Part shown: piece by piece, positions 16,726-26,300 of the stretch
How positions within the stretch are numbered: position 1 is the stretch's first letter
Layout of the letters: every line of letters begins with the position of its first letter
NCBI GenBank assembly: GCA_964549995.1
Contig: CAZJXF010000001.1
Coordinates: 1-64,000, forward strand
Direction: 5' to 3'
Origin: Desulfatirhabdium sp964549995
GTDB taxonomy: Bacteria; Desulfobacterota; Desulfobacteria; Desulfobacterales; Desulfatirhabdiaceae
DNA: 64,000 nucleotides
Program-made: the position numbers and the translations under genes
Notes under the pieces: model-generated
Seen by the model: only the letters and a program-made list of their open reading frames with translations
Database searches by the model: none
What the model was told of the DNA's origin: nothing

Positions 16726-17832
16726 ATGGAAAGAAGAGAGTTTTTGAAGAAGACCTCCATGGCTGCAGCTGCTGTTGCCGCCGCCTCCACGGTCGCAGCC
16801 CCAACGATTCTGGCTGCCGACAAGACCTACATGTGGAAAATGGTGACGACCTGGACCCCCAATCTACCGATCCTCCAAACCGGGTCCGAACGGTTCGCCA
16901 AACGGGTGGAAGAGGCCACCAACGGCAGAATCAAGATCCAGGTCTATGCAGCCGGCGAACTGGTTCCTGCTCTGGGTGTCTTTGACGCTGTTTCGGACGG
17001 GACGGTGGAATGCGGCTCCGGTGCCAGCTATTACTGGGCGGGGAAGGTCCCGGCGGGGCAGTGGTTTTCTTCGGTTCCCTTCGGGCTGAACCCTCAGGGG
17101 ATCAATGCGTGGTTCTACAGCGGAGGAGGGTTGAAGCTTTGGGAAGAAGTCTATGCCCCCTTCAATGTCGTGCCTCGTCCGCAGGGAAACACCGGTGTAC
17201 AAATGGGCGGGTGGTTCCGTAAGGAGATGAAAACCATCGACGATTACAAAGGATTGAAGATGCGGATTCCGGGTCTTGGCGGAAAGGTGGTGGCCAAAGC
17301 CGGCGGAACCGTTACCCTCATGCCTGCAGGAGAGATTTTTACATCGCTCGAGCGCGGCGTCATCGATGCCACCGAATGGGTCGGACCGCTTCACGACCTG
17401 CGGATGGGTTTTTACAAGGCCGCCAAATATTACTACTATCCGGGTTGGCACGAGCCGGGAACGACCCTGGAAGTCATCTTCAACAAGAAAGCCTATGACT
17501 CTCTGCCGAAAGATCTGCAGGTCATCCTCGATGCGGTCGCGATGGAAACGAATCTGTGGAGTCTCTGCGAATTTGAGGCAGGCAATGGGGCTGCACTCGA
17601 AGAACTGATCACGGTTCACAAGGTCAATTTGATGGAATTTCCGGCGCCCATGATGGATGCGCTTCGCAAACTCTCGTACGAAGTGCTGGAGGAGGAAGCT
17701 GCCAAGGATCCGATGTCCAAAAAAGTTCACGAGGCATTCAAGAAGTTCAAGAAGCAGGTCGGGGTGTGGGGGACGATCGCAGACAAGTCGTATTTCGAAA
17801 CCATCGCCGAAAAATACAGCTTGAAAGCATAA
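16726..17832 (+). CDS. TRAP transporter substrate-binding protein, TakP-like, Tat-exported
   Basis: This periplasmic binding protein delivers a carboxylate to DctQM. The N terminus 'MERREFLKKTSMAAAAVAAA' is a twin-arginine signal, cleaved near 'LAADKT'. The mature part closely follows the TakP branch, which binds 2-oxo acids such as pyruvate: 'GNTGVQMGGWFRKE', 'LKMRIPGLGGKV' and 'DATEWVGP' include the usual carboxylate-binding Arg and the ligand-site Glu/Trp. So a 2-oxo acid substrate is a reasonable inference. The ATG at 16726 follows aaaggagcaagttgc. A strong hairpin follows the gene at 17914-17944. Confidence 0.93.
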   Translation: MERREFLKKTSMAAAAVAAASTVAAPTILAADKTYMWKMVTTWTPNLPILQTGSERFAKRVEEATNGRIKIQVYAAGELVPALGVFDAVSDGTVECGSGASYYWAGKVPAGQWFSSVPFGLNPQGINAWFYSGGGLKLWEEVYAPFNVVPRPQGNTGVQMGGWFRKEMKTIDDYKGLKMRIPGLGGKVVAKAGGTVTLMPAGEIFTSLERGVIDATEWVGPLHDLRMGFYKAAKYYYYPGWHEPGTTLEVIFNKKAYDSLPKDLQVILDAVAMETNLWSLCEFEAGNGAALEELITVHKVNLMEFPAPMMDALRKLSYEVLEEEAAKDPMSKKVHEAFKKFKKQVGVWGTIADKSYFETIAEKYSLKA

Positions 17833-17913
17833 TCGGCTTGTGGCCCGGGTTTTTGAGCCCGGGGATTGATCGAGTCGCCAAGAGACGAAGAACTTTCGCT
17901 TAGGCTTTCCTTT

Positions 17914-17944
17914 GAACGGGGGGCGTTGCAACGCCACCCCGTTC
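17914..17944. terminator. Terminator-like hairpin after the TRAP operon
   Basis: gaacgggg-ggcgttgcaacgcc-a-ccccgttc folds into a long stem with a one-base bulge. It lies between the convergent dctP-type gene and the VCBS gene and could serve both strands. Confidence 0.65.
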
Positions 17945-17989
17945 AAGATTTAGGGCCGGATGTTCAAGGCAACCGCCGGCCGGCTCCTT

Positions 17990-19666
17990 TCAATCCGCCG
18001 TCCAGTAGACGAGATAGCTTTCCGCCTTGTTGAAAGCCGAGCTCATCGTCGATACCACCGAAAACACCATATCCAGTTTCCCGTCTCCATTCAAATCCAT
18101 GACCATGACGTCGCTGATGTGACCGGATACTTCGGAGGTTCGCCATTTCTGCCCCAAGCCCATACCGTCCCAAAAGAGGCAAACGATGCGGCCGTTTCGA
18201 AAGATGCGGATGTTGGGAAAGAAGTGGGTGGTCAGGTCGGTGTTGCTGATGGTGAGCACTTCGTTCTTCCCGTCTCGATCGATGTCCGCCACAAGGATGC
18301 GCTGGGGGAGGTAATAGCGCCTCTTGCGAGGGGTGTCACCCGGGCCGCCTCGGTCCTCATCCCCCGTCGGATAGGGAATGTAGCTGGCTGCCCCCGTAAA
18401 CCGCTCGCCGCTTTTCCAATCTTCTCCATCCGCTTCGATGAGGCGCAGAAAGCCTTCGGGTGTGAACCACACAAAGGTATCCTGCCCGCTGTTGAGGGCG
18501 TCGGCCCATGCGAAGGCATAGATACTTTCGGAGAAGGGAACGGCAAAGGCTCCGATGGATTCGAGCGAGTTCCCCCGCCATTCGAAGCGTTGCATCCGGG
18601 TGTCAAAAATGGTTCCTCTTCCGGATTCCTGTCCCAGAAGCACCGGCTCTTTCGAAGTCGTGTTGGGGGGGAGGACACGGAGGAAGAGTTCGGGTTCGGC
18701 AAGGATCGTCAATTGGGTTCCATTCCATTCCAAAACCTGAGATCGCAAGCGGCTTCGGTCTTTCAACATGCGGGAAAGATAGATTTCCGCACGGCCGTTG
18801 TGGTTCAGGTCTGCCGCATCCACCCGGAAAAGGTATTCGTCGGAATCACACGGCTTTTCTGCCAGCAACAGGAGCTTTCCGTCCTGATAGCGGAAAACCG
18901 ATAAGGCTTCGTCGCTGGCGATCACGATTTCTTCCTTGCCGTCGCCGTCGATATCGCCGTGGGTGATGCTTCGAAATTCCCGTTTGAATTTCGGACTTTT
19001 CCAAATGGAGACAGGCAGTCTCCCGTCGGATGTCATGCTGCGGATCGGTTCATTGGCCAACTCGAGTGGGCCGCGCCAGAGCTTTTCCGGATGCTGGTAT
19101 TGGAGGTCGTCGGAAGAACTCTTGACGCTGGGCTTTGGGGCGGATGGCTCGACGGTCGCTTTCGGGGCGCCATTGGGGGACGGTGTTTCGCCCGTCAGGG
19201 TGGTTCGGATTTCGGAAGCAAGCGATTTGATGTGGCCAAAAACATCTTCCGGAGTACTTCCTTGCCGGCTGAAGGTGAGGGCAGGTTTTCCGGTGGACAC
19301 ATCCAAGAGCCTGGCATCCGTCAGGGACGTATCCCCCTGGATCCGAATTTTTCCGATCAACACATAGCCGGCTTTCAGACGGGAGCCGATGGACAGGGCA
19401 TCCTGCTCCCTCAGGCTGTCACGAATGCCTTCGAGCAGCGTCTTGTAGGTTTCGTAGGGGACGACCTCGATGCCTCCGCCGGAGGACACGCGGCTTTGAA
19501 GGATATCGAAGACGCCTTTTTGCAGGAAGGCCATATCCCCCTGGGTTTCCACCTCGAAGGGGAAAATCAGGATCGATGGGTTCGATGCGGCTGTGGATGG
19601 TACAGCTGAAATGGCTAACGTGCAGAAGAGGGACAGCAGGGTATACAGAAGAGTACGGGGTTTCAA
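17990..19666 (-). CDS. Exported TolB-like / VCBS (FG-GAP) repeat protein
   Basis: The 558-residue product starts with a signal peptide ending 'PSTAAS'. An N-terminal domain (about 30-160, 'ILIFPFEVETQGDMAFLQKG', 'LKAGYVLIGKIRIQG') resembles the TolB-N/FlgO-type fold that assembles variable periplasmic complexes. The rest has Ca-binding FG-GAP/VCBS repeats, seen as 'GDIDGDGKEEIVIA', 'ADLNHNGRAEIYLS', 'ADIDRDGKNEVLTI' and 'MDLNGDGKLDMVFS', probably a beta-propeller. The start is a TTG at 19666, preceded by AAGGAGATCCAGCG; no in-frame ATG fits as well. The function is unknown; it is probably periplasmic and stands alone, convergent with the TRAP operon. Confidence 0.85.
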   Translation of the reverse strand: MKPRTLLYTLLSLFCTLAISAVPSTAASNPSILIFPFEVETQGDMAFLQKGVFDILQSRVSSGGGIEVVPYETYKTLLEGIRDSLREQDALSIGSRLKAGYVLIGKIRIQGDTSLTDARLLDVSTGKPALTFSRQGSTPEDVFGHIKSLASEIRTTLTGETPSPNGAPKATVEPSAPKPSVKSSSDDLQYQHPEKLWRGPLELANEPIRSMTSDGRLPVSIWKSPKFKREFRSITHGDIDGDGKEEIVIASDEALSVFRYQDGKLLLLAEKPCDSDEYLFRVDAADLNHNGRAEIYLSRMLKDRSRLRSQVLEWNGTQLTILAEPELFLRVLPPNTTSKEPVLLGQESGRGTIFDTRMQRFEWRGNSLESIGAFAVPFSESIYAFAWADALNSGQDTFVWFTPEGFLRLIEADGEDWKSGERFTGAASYIPYPTGDEDRGGPGDTPRKRRYYLPQRILVADIDRDGKNEVLTISNTDLTTHFFPNIRIFRNGRIVCLFWDGMGLGQKWRTSEVSGHISDVMVMDLNGDGKLDMVFSVVSTMSSAFNKAESYLVYWTAD

Positions 19667-19709
19667 CGCTGGATCTCCTTGAAGATGTTCTTGGTGATTC
19701 TATTGGATC

Positions 19710-20012
19710 GATGGACTCGCAAAAAGTCCAAAAGTCTCATCCGAGTCGCATGGGAGAAGACACGCCTTTTTCGTTGCATCGGATAAACTCAGCCGCCCGA
19801 GCTCGTAAGGGTCGGGCATGTGGCCAGACTTCAGCGATGGGTTATTGGAATGCAATATCTTGTTTTTCATACAGATATGGCTGGGAATCGCATGCCCGAC
19901 CCAACGATCTCCGGCGGCTTCAAACAAGTATCCGATGCAACATCAAAAGGCGTATCTTCCCCCATGCTCAGGCCCAGAAATACCCCACAATCGGGGGTAG
20001 ATCGACGTTGAT
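19710..20012. mobile_element. Family-B MITE-like element (about 300 bp), damaged right end
   Basis: It starts gatggactcgcaaaaagtcc and keeps the blocks seen at 33651-33964: 'cctttttcgttgcatcgga', 'actcagccgcccga', 'ccaacgatctccggcggctt' and 'cccccatgctcaggccc'. The right terminal repeat is disrupted (atcgacgttgatggg). No transposase ORF. The following 20013-20339 is the leader of the first porin gene; I see a short palindrome (cacagaaaatctgtg, 20200-20214) and no certain promoter. Confidence 0.8.
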
Positions 20013-20339
20013 GGGATTCAGAAGCGAGGGTAGGAAACCCATTCGGGTGAACTTTTATCAGAAAGCAGGCCGCAACGAAAGAAGGATTTCAGTGGAGGCT
20101 GGTGGATGTCGCAATCCTCTCACCAGAAGAATTCGACTCCGGAACGTCTCGATCCATCCTGTATCGGTTCGGAAGGCATGCATATTTTTGCTTGATTTCA
20201 CAGAAAATCTGTGCAATAGAAGCGTCAAAGAAAATTTTATGCAGTTGGAAAGGAGGTGGTGTTTGGTATTAACCTGTTGGAATGATAGATTATTAGGTAG
20301 GTTGAACTCACTGTAACCATTATTGAGGAGGGAAAAAGA

Positions 20340-21674
20340 ATGAAGAAGTTTACCGTATTGGCAGTTGCAGCCCTTCTGGTTGTAGCCATGACCCTGCCGG
20401 CAGCCGCTCTCGAAAATATCTTCGGCGGTTATTGGCGGACCCGGGCCTTCACCCAGACCAATTTTACCGGTGAAGACAAAACCGAAGCAGCCGATCTCGA
20501 CAGGATCGATACCCGTACCCGGCTTTTCTACACCGCCAAATTCAGCGATAACCTGAAGTTCGTCAACCGCTTTGAAATGAACGCCATCTGGGGTGGTGCA
20601 GGAACATATGGTCAGCTGGGTGCCGACGGTGCCAACGTAGTCGTGAAACACTCCTATGTCGATTTCAATATCCAACCGTTCCGGTTTGTGGTCGGTATTC
20701 AAGATTTCGAATTGGCACGTGGATACATTTTCGGTGATGATGCCGCCGGTGTCAAGGCGATCTTCAAGCTGAACGATGCCGTTTATCTGCCTTTGATTTA
20801 TATCAAAGCCTATGAAGGCGGCGCCGGTAAAGATGCGGACAATTACGATGTCAACGGATTGGTCTTCTACCCCACGATTTATCTCAACAAAACCACCACA
20901 TTGAAACCCCACATCGCCACTTTGTTCTCGGACGACTACTCCAAGGCAAACACCAAGGGGTATACCTTCAGCGAAAAAATCCCCGGTGCAAAAGATTTGA
21001 ATGCCTGGACAGGCGGTCTTGAATTCGATATGAAAATGGATGCATTTACGGTCGGAGCCACCGGGATCTATCAATGGGGTGATGTAAAGGTTCCGGTTTC
21101 CATGTATGGCCATGACAAACTGGATTTCAACGGCTATCTGTTCGATCTGTTCGGTTCTTATGCGGCCGGTCCCGCCACCCTGAGACTCAAGGGAATCTAT
21201 GCTTCCGGTAACGACAAAGACAGCATCGCGAACGGCGATATCGATGCCTTCTTCAACCCCGGAACCCCCTACACCGGAGCTTCCTACTACTGGGCGGAAA
21301 TCATGGGCTTCGGTATTTTCGATACCCGTGGGCCTGCAACGGCAGACAACGTTAAAGGCGATATGTCCGATAAAATCAGCAACCGGATCATCGGCAACCT
21401 CGGCATCGATTTCAAGGTTCTGCCGGATCTGAAGATCGCTGCCGACCTCTGGTATGCCAAAACAGCAGAAGATGTGAAACTGGTTGATGGGACCTACGAC
21501 GATACGCTGGGTACGGAACTTGATTTGGTCGTCACCTACAAACTGGTTGACAACCTGAATCTGGACCTGGTCGGCGCTTATCTGTGGGCAGGCGATGTCA
21601 TCAACAAGGCCGTCTCTGCCACCGACTCCGCCAATCCGTATGAATTTGGTGCCAGACTTTCCCTTGCTTTCTAA
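20340..21674 (+). CDS. Outer-membrane porin-like protein, paralog 1
   Basis: The 444-residue product has a signal peptide (MKKFTVLAVAALLVVAMTLPAAA) and a mature part made of alternating beta-strand patterns, ending in Phe ('FGARLSLAF'), the usual BAM recognition end of outer-membrane barrels. Conserved blocks shared with the next two genes are 'GGYWRTRAFTQTNFTGED', 'LDRIDTRTRLFYTAKF', 'FEMNAIWGGAGTYGQLGADG' and 'YEGGAGKDADNYDVN'. It is probably a porin of a family common in Desulfobacterota. The ATG at 20340 follows ttgaggagggaaaaag. A terminator follows at 21734-21765. The substrate is unknown. Confidence 0.88.
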   Translation: MKKFTVLAVAALLVVAMTLPAAALENIFGGYWRTRAFTQTNFTGEDKTEAADLDRIDTRTRLFYTAKFSDNLKFVNRFEMNAIWGGAGTYGQLGADGANVVVKHSYVDFNIQPFRFVVGIQDFELARGYIFGDDAAGVKAIFKLNDAVYLPLIYIKAYEGGAGKDADNYDVNGLVFYPTIYLNKTTTLKPHIATLFSDDYSKANTKGYTFSEKIPGAKDLNAWTGGLEFDMKMDAFTVGATGIYQWGDVKVPVSMYGHDKLDFNGYLFDLFGSYAAGPATLRLKGIYASGNDKDSIANGDIDAFFNPGTPYTGASYYWAEIMGFGIFDTRGPATADNVKGDMSDKISNRIIGNLGIDFKVLPDLKIAADLWYAKTAEDVKLVDGTYDDTLGTELDLVVTYKLVDNLNLDLVGAYLWAGDVINKAVSATDSANPYEFGARLSLAF

Positions 21675-21733
21675 GTTCATTTTTCCCATCGCCTTTGCAT
21701 CGAACGTGTGAAGGCGCATCAACGGAAGCATCG

Positions 21734-21765
21734 AACAGCCGGAAAGAGCTTTCTTTCCGGCTGTT
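21734..21765. terminator. Terminator-like hairpin after porin 1
   Basis: aacagccggaaag-agcttt-ctttccggctgtt is a perfect 13-bp stem, 60 nt past the stop of porin 1. It suggests porin 1 is transcribed separately from porin 2. Confidence 0.75.
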
Positions 21766-21881
21766 CGCATTTGTGAAGCACTAAACGTGATTTAGAGGAT
21801 TCAGGAAACCATAACCGGGATGGTGCATCCCCTCTTTGTAACCTACTTGGGATTTTTCGACGTGTTGGGAGGCCATCAACA

Positions 21882-23240
21882 ATGAAGAAGTGGACGAGAG
21901 TTTTTATCGGATTTGGCGTTTACCTGCTGGCCTTTTCTTTCCTCATGGAGGGAACAGGCAACGCTTTGGAGAACCAATTCGGCGGGTATTTTCGAACGAG
22001 GGCCTATACCGAGACAAACTTCACCGGTGAAGACGTAACGGAAGCGAAGGATCTCGATCGGATCGACACCCGTACGCGGATTTTCTATACGGCCAAGTTC
22101 AGTGAAAACGTCAAATTCATCAATAAGTTCGAAATGAACGCTGTTTGGGGAGGTGCCGGCACCTACGGACAGCTTGGAGCGGACGGTGCCAACGTCGTCG
22201 TCAAGAATTCCTATGTGGATTTCAAGAGTTCCGACCTGCGTTTTTCGGTGGGTGTTCAAGATTTCTTGCTGGCCAGAGGATACCTCTTCAACGACGACAT
22301 CGCCGGTGTCAAAGCCATTTACAAGGTTTCGGATTCCGTTGTGCTGCCGATCTACTATCTGAAAATGTATGAAGGCGGAGCCGGTAAGGATGCCGACGAT
22401 TACGATCTCGATGCGTGGATTCTGTATCCCACATTTTATCTGAACAAAGAGACCACGCTCAAACCTCATTTTTCCTGGATCGGGTCCGATAACTACTCAC
22501 AGGCGTCCACCAAAGGATACGTCATGAACCGCATCCCCGGCGCCACCAAGCTCAATGTCTACAGTGGGGGGCTGGAGTTCGATGCAAAGATGGGGGCTTA
22601 TGCAGTCGGGGCGACCGGGATCTTCCAATTCGGGAGTATCGATGTCCCCCCTGCTGCCTACAATGGCCATGACAGCCTCGATTTCAAAGGGTATCTCGTG
22701 GATGTTTTCGGCAGTGTCAACCTCGGAATTCCAACCCTCCGGATCAAGGGAATTTATTCCTCCGGCAACGATCGTGACAGCTATGCCAACGGCAATGTCG
22801 ATGCCTTTTTCAACCCTGGAGGACCTGGGGCAACGGGAACCGGGGCACAATATTCCTGGGCGGAAATCATGGGGCTCGGGATTTTCGATTCTTTCGGGAT
22901 TGCAACGGCAGACGACCCGAAGGGATTGTACGCCGATAAAATCAGCAACCGGATCATCGGAAACCTTGGCATCACCTGCAGTGCGACCAAAGACCTGAAG
23001 ATTGCCACCGATCTGTGGTATGCGAAAACCGCCAAGGATGTGAAATTGGTGGACGGCACCTATGGCGATTCGTTGGGTACGGAGCTCGATGTCGTTATCA
23101 CCTATATGCTGGTAGACAATCTGAAACTCGATCTCGTCGGAGCCTATCTGTGGGCAGGCGATGTGGTGAACAAGGCGGTTTCGGCCACCAACGCCGCAGA
23201 CCCCTACGAATTCGGTGCCCAGCTGTCCCTGGCCTTCTGA
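21882..23240 (+). CDS. Outer-membrane porin-like protein, paralog 2
   Basis: The 452-residue product is a close paralog of the gene at 20340. It has a signal peptide ending near 'GTGNALE', the same blocks ('GGYFRTRAYTETNFTGED', 'FEMNAVWGGAGTYGQLGADG'), and ends 'FGAQLSLAF' with terminal Phe. The differences are concentrated in likely loop regions, for example 'DVPPAAYNGHDSLDFKGYL' and the Gly/Pro-rich 'NPGGPGATGTG'. The ATG at 21882 is preceded by gggaggccatcaaca. A 362-nt gap separates it from the third copy, so each gene may have its own promoter. Confidence 0.87.
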   Translation: MKKWTRVFIGFGVYLLAFSFLMEGTGNALENQFGGYFRTRAYTETNFTGEDVTEAKDLDRIDTRTRIFYTAKFSENVKFINKFEMNAVWGGAGTYGQLGADGANVVVKNSYVDFKSSDLRFSVGVQDFLLARGYLFNDDIAGVKAIYKVSDSVVLPIYYLKMYEGGAGKDADDYDLDAWILYPTFYLNKETTLKPHFSWIGSDNYSQASTKGYVMNRIPGATKLNVYSGGLEFDAKMGAYAVGATGIFQFGSIDVPPAAYNGHDSLDFKGYLVDVFGSVNLGIPTLRIKGIYSSGNDRDSYANGNVDAFFNPGGPGATGTGAQYSWAEIMGLGIFDSFGIATADDPKGLYADKISNRIIGNLGITCSATKDLKIATDLWYAKTAKDVKLVDGTYGDSLGTELDVVITYMLVDNLKLDLVGAYLWAGDVVNKAVSATNAADPYEFGAQLSLAF

Positions 23241-23602
23241 TGGACATTTCCTTTTTGTTGTTTTATATGCGATGGACATGTGCTATAAAGCCGAGACTTA
23301 TGGGGTCCGAAAAGGAAATCCCTCGAGCGAGTGGCGGCTGTTATTGCGGGGGGAGCGGCTCTCGAACCACGCATTACACAAAACTCGTATGGACCTACTC
23401 GATTCATAGCCCCCTGAGGAGGGGATAAAAACTACACGGACGAAAGGGAGGTGAAGCATCCATAGGGTTTGAGAGATTGGTTTCCGTATGGTAGCGATAG
23501 ATGCGGTTACGCATCGCGGAGCGGAATGTTCGGGTGCAGATCGCATTGCTATCCGGAAGATAGGGTTCCACATGGTTATCAAAAGGAGAAAAGGAGAAGA
23601 GA
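23241..23602. other. Gap between porins 2 and 3
   Basis: No gene is supported in these 362 nt. I see only a small hairpin (atgcg-gtta-cgcat, 23501-23514) and an AT-rich stretch with tataaa near 23285 that could be part of a promoter. The end of the gap holds purine-rich ribosome-binding sequence for porin 3. Confidence 0.4.
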
Positions 23603-24943
23603 ATGAAAAAACGGTTGGTGTTGGTATTGCTTCTGGTTGTATGCATGGCTCTTCCGGCATTCGCCCTCGAAAATCAATTCGGCGGATACTGGAGAACCCG
23701 TGCATTTACGGACAAGAATTTTACCGGAGAAGACGAGTCAAAGGACCTTGATCTGGACAGGATCGATACCCGGACCCGCTTGTTCTACACGGCCAAATTC
23801 AGTGACAATCTCAAGTTCGTCAACAAGTTCGAAATGAACGCCGTGTGGGGCGGGGCCGGCACCTACGGTCAGCTGGGGGCGGACGGCGCCAATGTCGTCG
23901 TCAAACACTCGTACGTCAACTTCAAGCTGAGTGACCACGACTTTCGGGTCGGCATTCAGGACTATACCGTAGCGCGCGGCTATCTCTTCGACGATGACGC
24001 CGCAGGCTTCAAGGCCATTTTCAAGGCTACAGACAATATCTATCTGCCGATCCTGTATATCAAAGGGTATGAAGGCGGAGCCGGAAAGATCAACGGCAAG
24101 TCGGCGGATGACTACGATGTCAATGCCTGGATGTTCTATCCGACGGTTTATCTGAACAAGGAAACCACCCTGAAGCCCCATTTCACCTACTGGCAGACGG
24201 ATGACTTCACCCGGGCAGCCGCTCAGGGAGCTCTCTTGTCCGTGAAAGTTCCGGGTGCGACCAAGCTCGATCTGTATACGGCCGGTCTTGAATTCGACAC
24301 GAAATTCGATGCCTTCACCATCGGTGCGACCGGTATTTTCGAATTTGGAAGCGTGGATGTTCCGGTGGCGAGCTACGGAAAAGACAGCTTGGATTTCAAA
24401 GGCTATCTCTTCGATCTGTTCGGATCGATGGAGGTCGGGCCAGCAACCCTTCGCATCAAGGGAATCTATGCGTCCGGAAACAAGGAGGACAGCTATGCGA
24501 ACGGTGAATACAAGGCCTTTTACAATCCGGGCGGCAGTGGAACGGGTGCATCCTATTATTGGGCTGAAATCATGGGATATGGAATCTTCGATGCGCTCGG
24601 TGTAGCGACGGCGGACGATCCGACAGGCGAATTCTCCGACAAGATTTCCAACCGGATGATCGGCAACATCGGTGCGACCTTCAAGGTGCTGCCAAATTTG
24701 GAAGTGGCTGCGGATTTGTGGTACGCCAAAACGGCCGAAGATGTCTTATTGGCGAACGGTCAATACGGCGACAAGCTCGGCACGGAGTTGGACCTTGTCG
24801 TCACCTATGCCATCACCGAAGAATTGAAGTTGGATCTGGTGGGCGCCTATCTGTGGGCGGATGATGTCATCAACAAGGCCATTTACACGACCAATTCCGC
24901 CAATCCCTATGAATTCGGTGCCCAGCTTTCCCTGGAATTCTAA
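23603..24943 (+). CDS. Outer-membrane porin-like protein, paralog 3
   Basis: The 446-residue product is the third tandem copy. It has a signal peptide ending 'LPAFALE', the shared blocks 'GGYWRTRAFTDKNFTGED' and 'FEMNAVWGGAGTYGQLGADG', and a C terminus 'FGAQLSLEF' with terminal Phe. A short insertion ('KINGKSADDYDVN') distinguishes it in the 'YEGGAGK' loop. The ATG at 23603 follows aaaaggagaagaga. A stem at 24956-24992 may end the transcript. Three neighbours of one family suggest recent duplication with divergence in surface loops. Confidence 0.87.
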   Translation: MKKRLVLVLLLVVCMALPAFALENQFGGYWRTRAFTDKNFTGEDESKDLDLDRIDTRTRLFYTAKFSDNLKFVNKFEMNAVWGGAGTYGQLGADGANVVVKHSYVNFKLSDHDFRVGIQDYTVARGYLFDDDAAGFKAIFKATDNIYLPILYIKGYEGGAGKINGKSADDYDVNAWMFYPTVYLNKETTLKPHFTYWQTDDFTRAAAQGALLSVKVPGATKLDLYTAGLEFDTKFDAFTIGATGIFEFGSVDVPVASYGKDSLDFKGYLFDLFGSMEVGPATLRIKGIYASGNKEDSYANGEYKAFYNPGGSGTGASYYWAEIMGYGIFDALGVATADDPTGEFSDKISNRMIGNIGATFKVLPNLEVAADLWYAKTAEDVLLANGQYGDKLGTELDLVVTYAITEELKLDLVGAYLWADDVINKAIYTTNSANPYEFGAQLSLEF

Positions 24944-24955
24944 CCCACAGCATTC

Positions 24956-24992
24956 GGACAAGTGGCAGTCTATCTCCAGCATCCGCTTGTCC
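24956..24992. terminator. Stem-loop after porin 3
   Basis: ggacaagtgg pairs with ccgcttgtcc (one G-T pair) across a 17-nt loop, 13 nt past the stop. There is no T tract, so terminator function is tentative. Confidence 0.45.
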
Positions 24993-25148
24993 TGAAGGCA
25001 GTGCTTCCAGGGGCAGTCGTTGTTGTCAGCATACCGGTAGATCGGAGTGCGTCAACGAAAGCGCAACCTTTTAATGATCATCCGATCTTACCGGTATGAC
25101 TTCATTTTTCTTTCGATTCCTGCCTATCGACTCCCGATCCCCTCTGTA

Positions 25149-26228
25149 TCACAAAAATCTTTGAATATCTCGACCACGAGCCTTGCTGCGGGTGATATAC
25201 CATTCCATTTCATCTTTGGGAGCGGGTTCGATTTCTGCTGCCGGTTTCCGCACCAGACGGATGGCATCCGATGGGCAGGTGGTGACACAAAGCCCACAGC
25301 CGATGCATTTTTCGCGAATCACTCGATAGGCCGAATCCCCTTCTTCGATAGCGTTGACTTGGCAGCGTTCTTCCGCGCAAACGCCGCACGCGACGCAGGC
25401 ATCCGGATCGATCTGGGCATAGAAACTGGATCGGACGATACTCGAAGCCCCCCAAGCCCCTGCCGAACGAAGGACTCCGCAGCAGCATCCACAGCAATTA
25501 CAGATGAAATAGTGCCCGTTTTGTACGTTCCAGGTCAGATGCACAAGGGCCTGTTTTTCGCATTCCTCCAAAAGCGCATAGGCCTCCTGCTTCGTCAATT
25601 TCCGGCCGTGTTCGTTCTTGTCGAAAACGCCTTCCACCGGTGCGATGGCCATGCAGACTTCCAAGGGTCGGGTGCAGGGATGGTCCATGATGCCCCGTTC
25701 CTTTTTGCAGATGCAGTCCTGCACCATGAAGGATTTGCCGTTTTCGATGATGGTGGATACCCGCTCGAAGGGAAGGGCTTCGTGGGTGCCTTCGATTTCC
25801 TTCTCGATGGGAACGACCTGCATGAGTTGCGGCTTGGTCTGGAAAAATTGTCTTCCAAAAACCTGGTTGTAAGTTTCGCACATCTCGGCCAGCTCACGGT
25901 CGAGCCGATGCAGCTGGAATTCATAGATGCCGAAAACCCAGGGCAACATCCGAAAAATGTGAACCCCGCCCAGATCGACGTCGAAGATCTGTCCGCGTTT
26001 TCCCATCTCGATGAGGTGTGCTTCCAGCCCCTCGAGCGGTCGACCCGTCCGCTTGGCGATCTGATCGGCGGTTTCGAAATGCAGGCGCAAATCGCAAAAG
26101 AGTTCGGCATCCTCGGGTCGGAAGATTCGTTCGAGAATGCGCAGCTCGATGCCCGAATCCGTTCGGGGAAATCCGTTCGGCAGGGTATCGAGAACATCGG
26201 CAAGTTTTTCATAAACATTGGATTGCAT
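25149..26228 (-). CDS. 4Fe-4S protein with Cys-rich CxCCxCCC motif
   Basis: The 359-residue product has an N-terminal helical region (about 1-130), which may include a winged-helix-like part ('FETADQIAKRTGRPLEGLEAHL'). A Cys-containing middle follows ('QDCICKKERGIMDHPC', then 'CNCCGCCCGVLRS'), and a C-terminal pair of ferredoxin motifs ('CVACGVCAEERC', 'CIGCGLCVTTCP'). The whole layout matches a family of soluble Fe-S proteins frequent in sulfate reducers, with no settled function. The start was moved to the ATG at 26228 because AGGAG lies 6 nt upstream; the longer frame to 26297 lacks this. It follows the phosphorylase-like gene by 72 nt and is probably in one operon with it. Confidence 0.85.
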   Translation of the reverse strand: MQSNVYEKLADVLDTLPNGFPRTDSGIELRILERIFRPEDAELFCDLRLHFETADQIAKRTGRPLEGLEAHLIEMGKRGQIFDVDLGGVHIFRMLPWVFGIYEFQLHRLDRELAEMCETYNQVFGRQFFQTKPQLMQVVPIEKEIEGTHEALPFERVSTIIENGKSFMVQDCICKKERGIMDHPCTRPLEVCMAIAPVEGVFDKNEHGRKLTKQEAYALLEECEKQALVHLTWNVQNGHYFICNCCGCCCGVLRSAGAWGASSIVRSSFYAQIDPDACVACGVCAEERCQVNAIEEGDSAYRVIREKCIGCGLCVTTCPSDAIRLVRKPAAEIEPAPKDEMEWYITRSKARGRDIQRFL

Positions 26229-26300
26229 AAAAGACTCCTGATTGTGTGTGAGGATGGTGAATCGGGAAACCAACCATGGAACCGGCACCAAAGCCATTCG

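Noticed and set aside
21851..21880. Possible degraded MITE end in the porin 2 leader (gggaggccatcaac)
   Set aside because: Only the last ten bases match the terminal repeat, they also form the ribosome-binding site, and no partner end was found.
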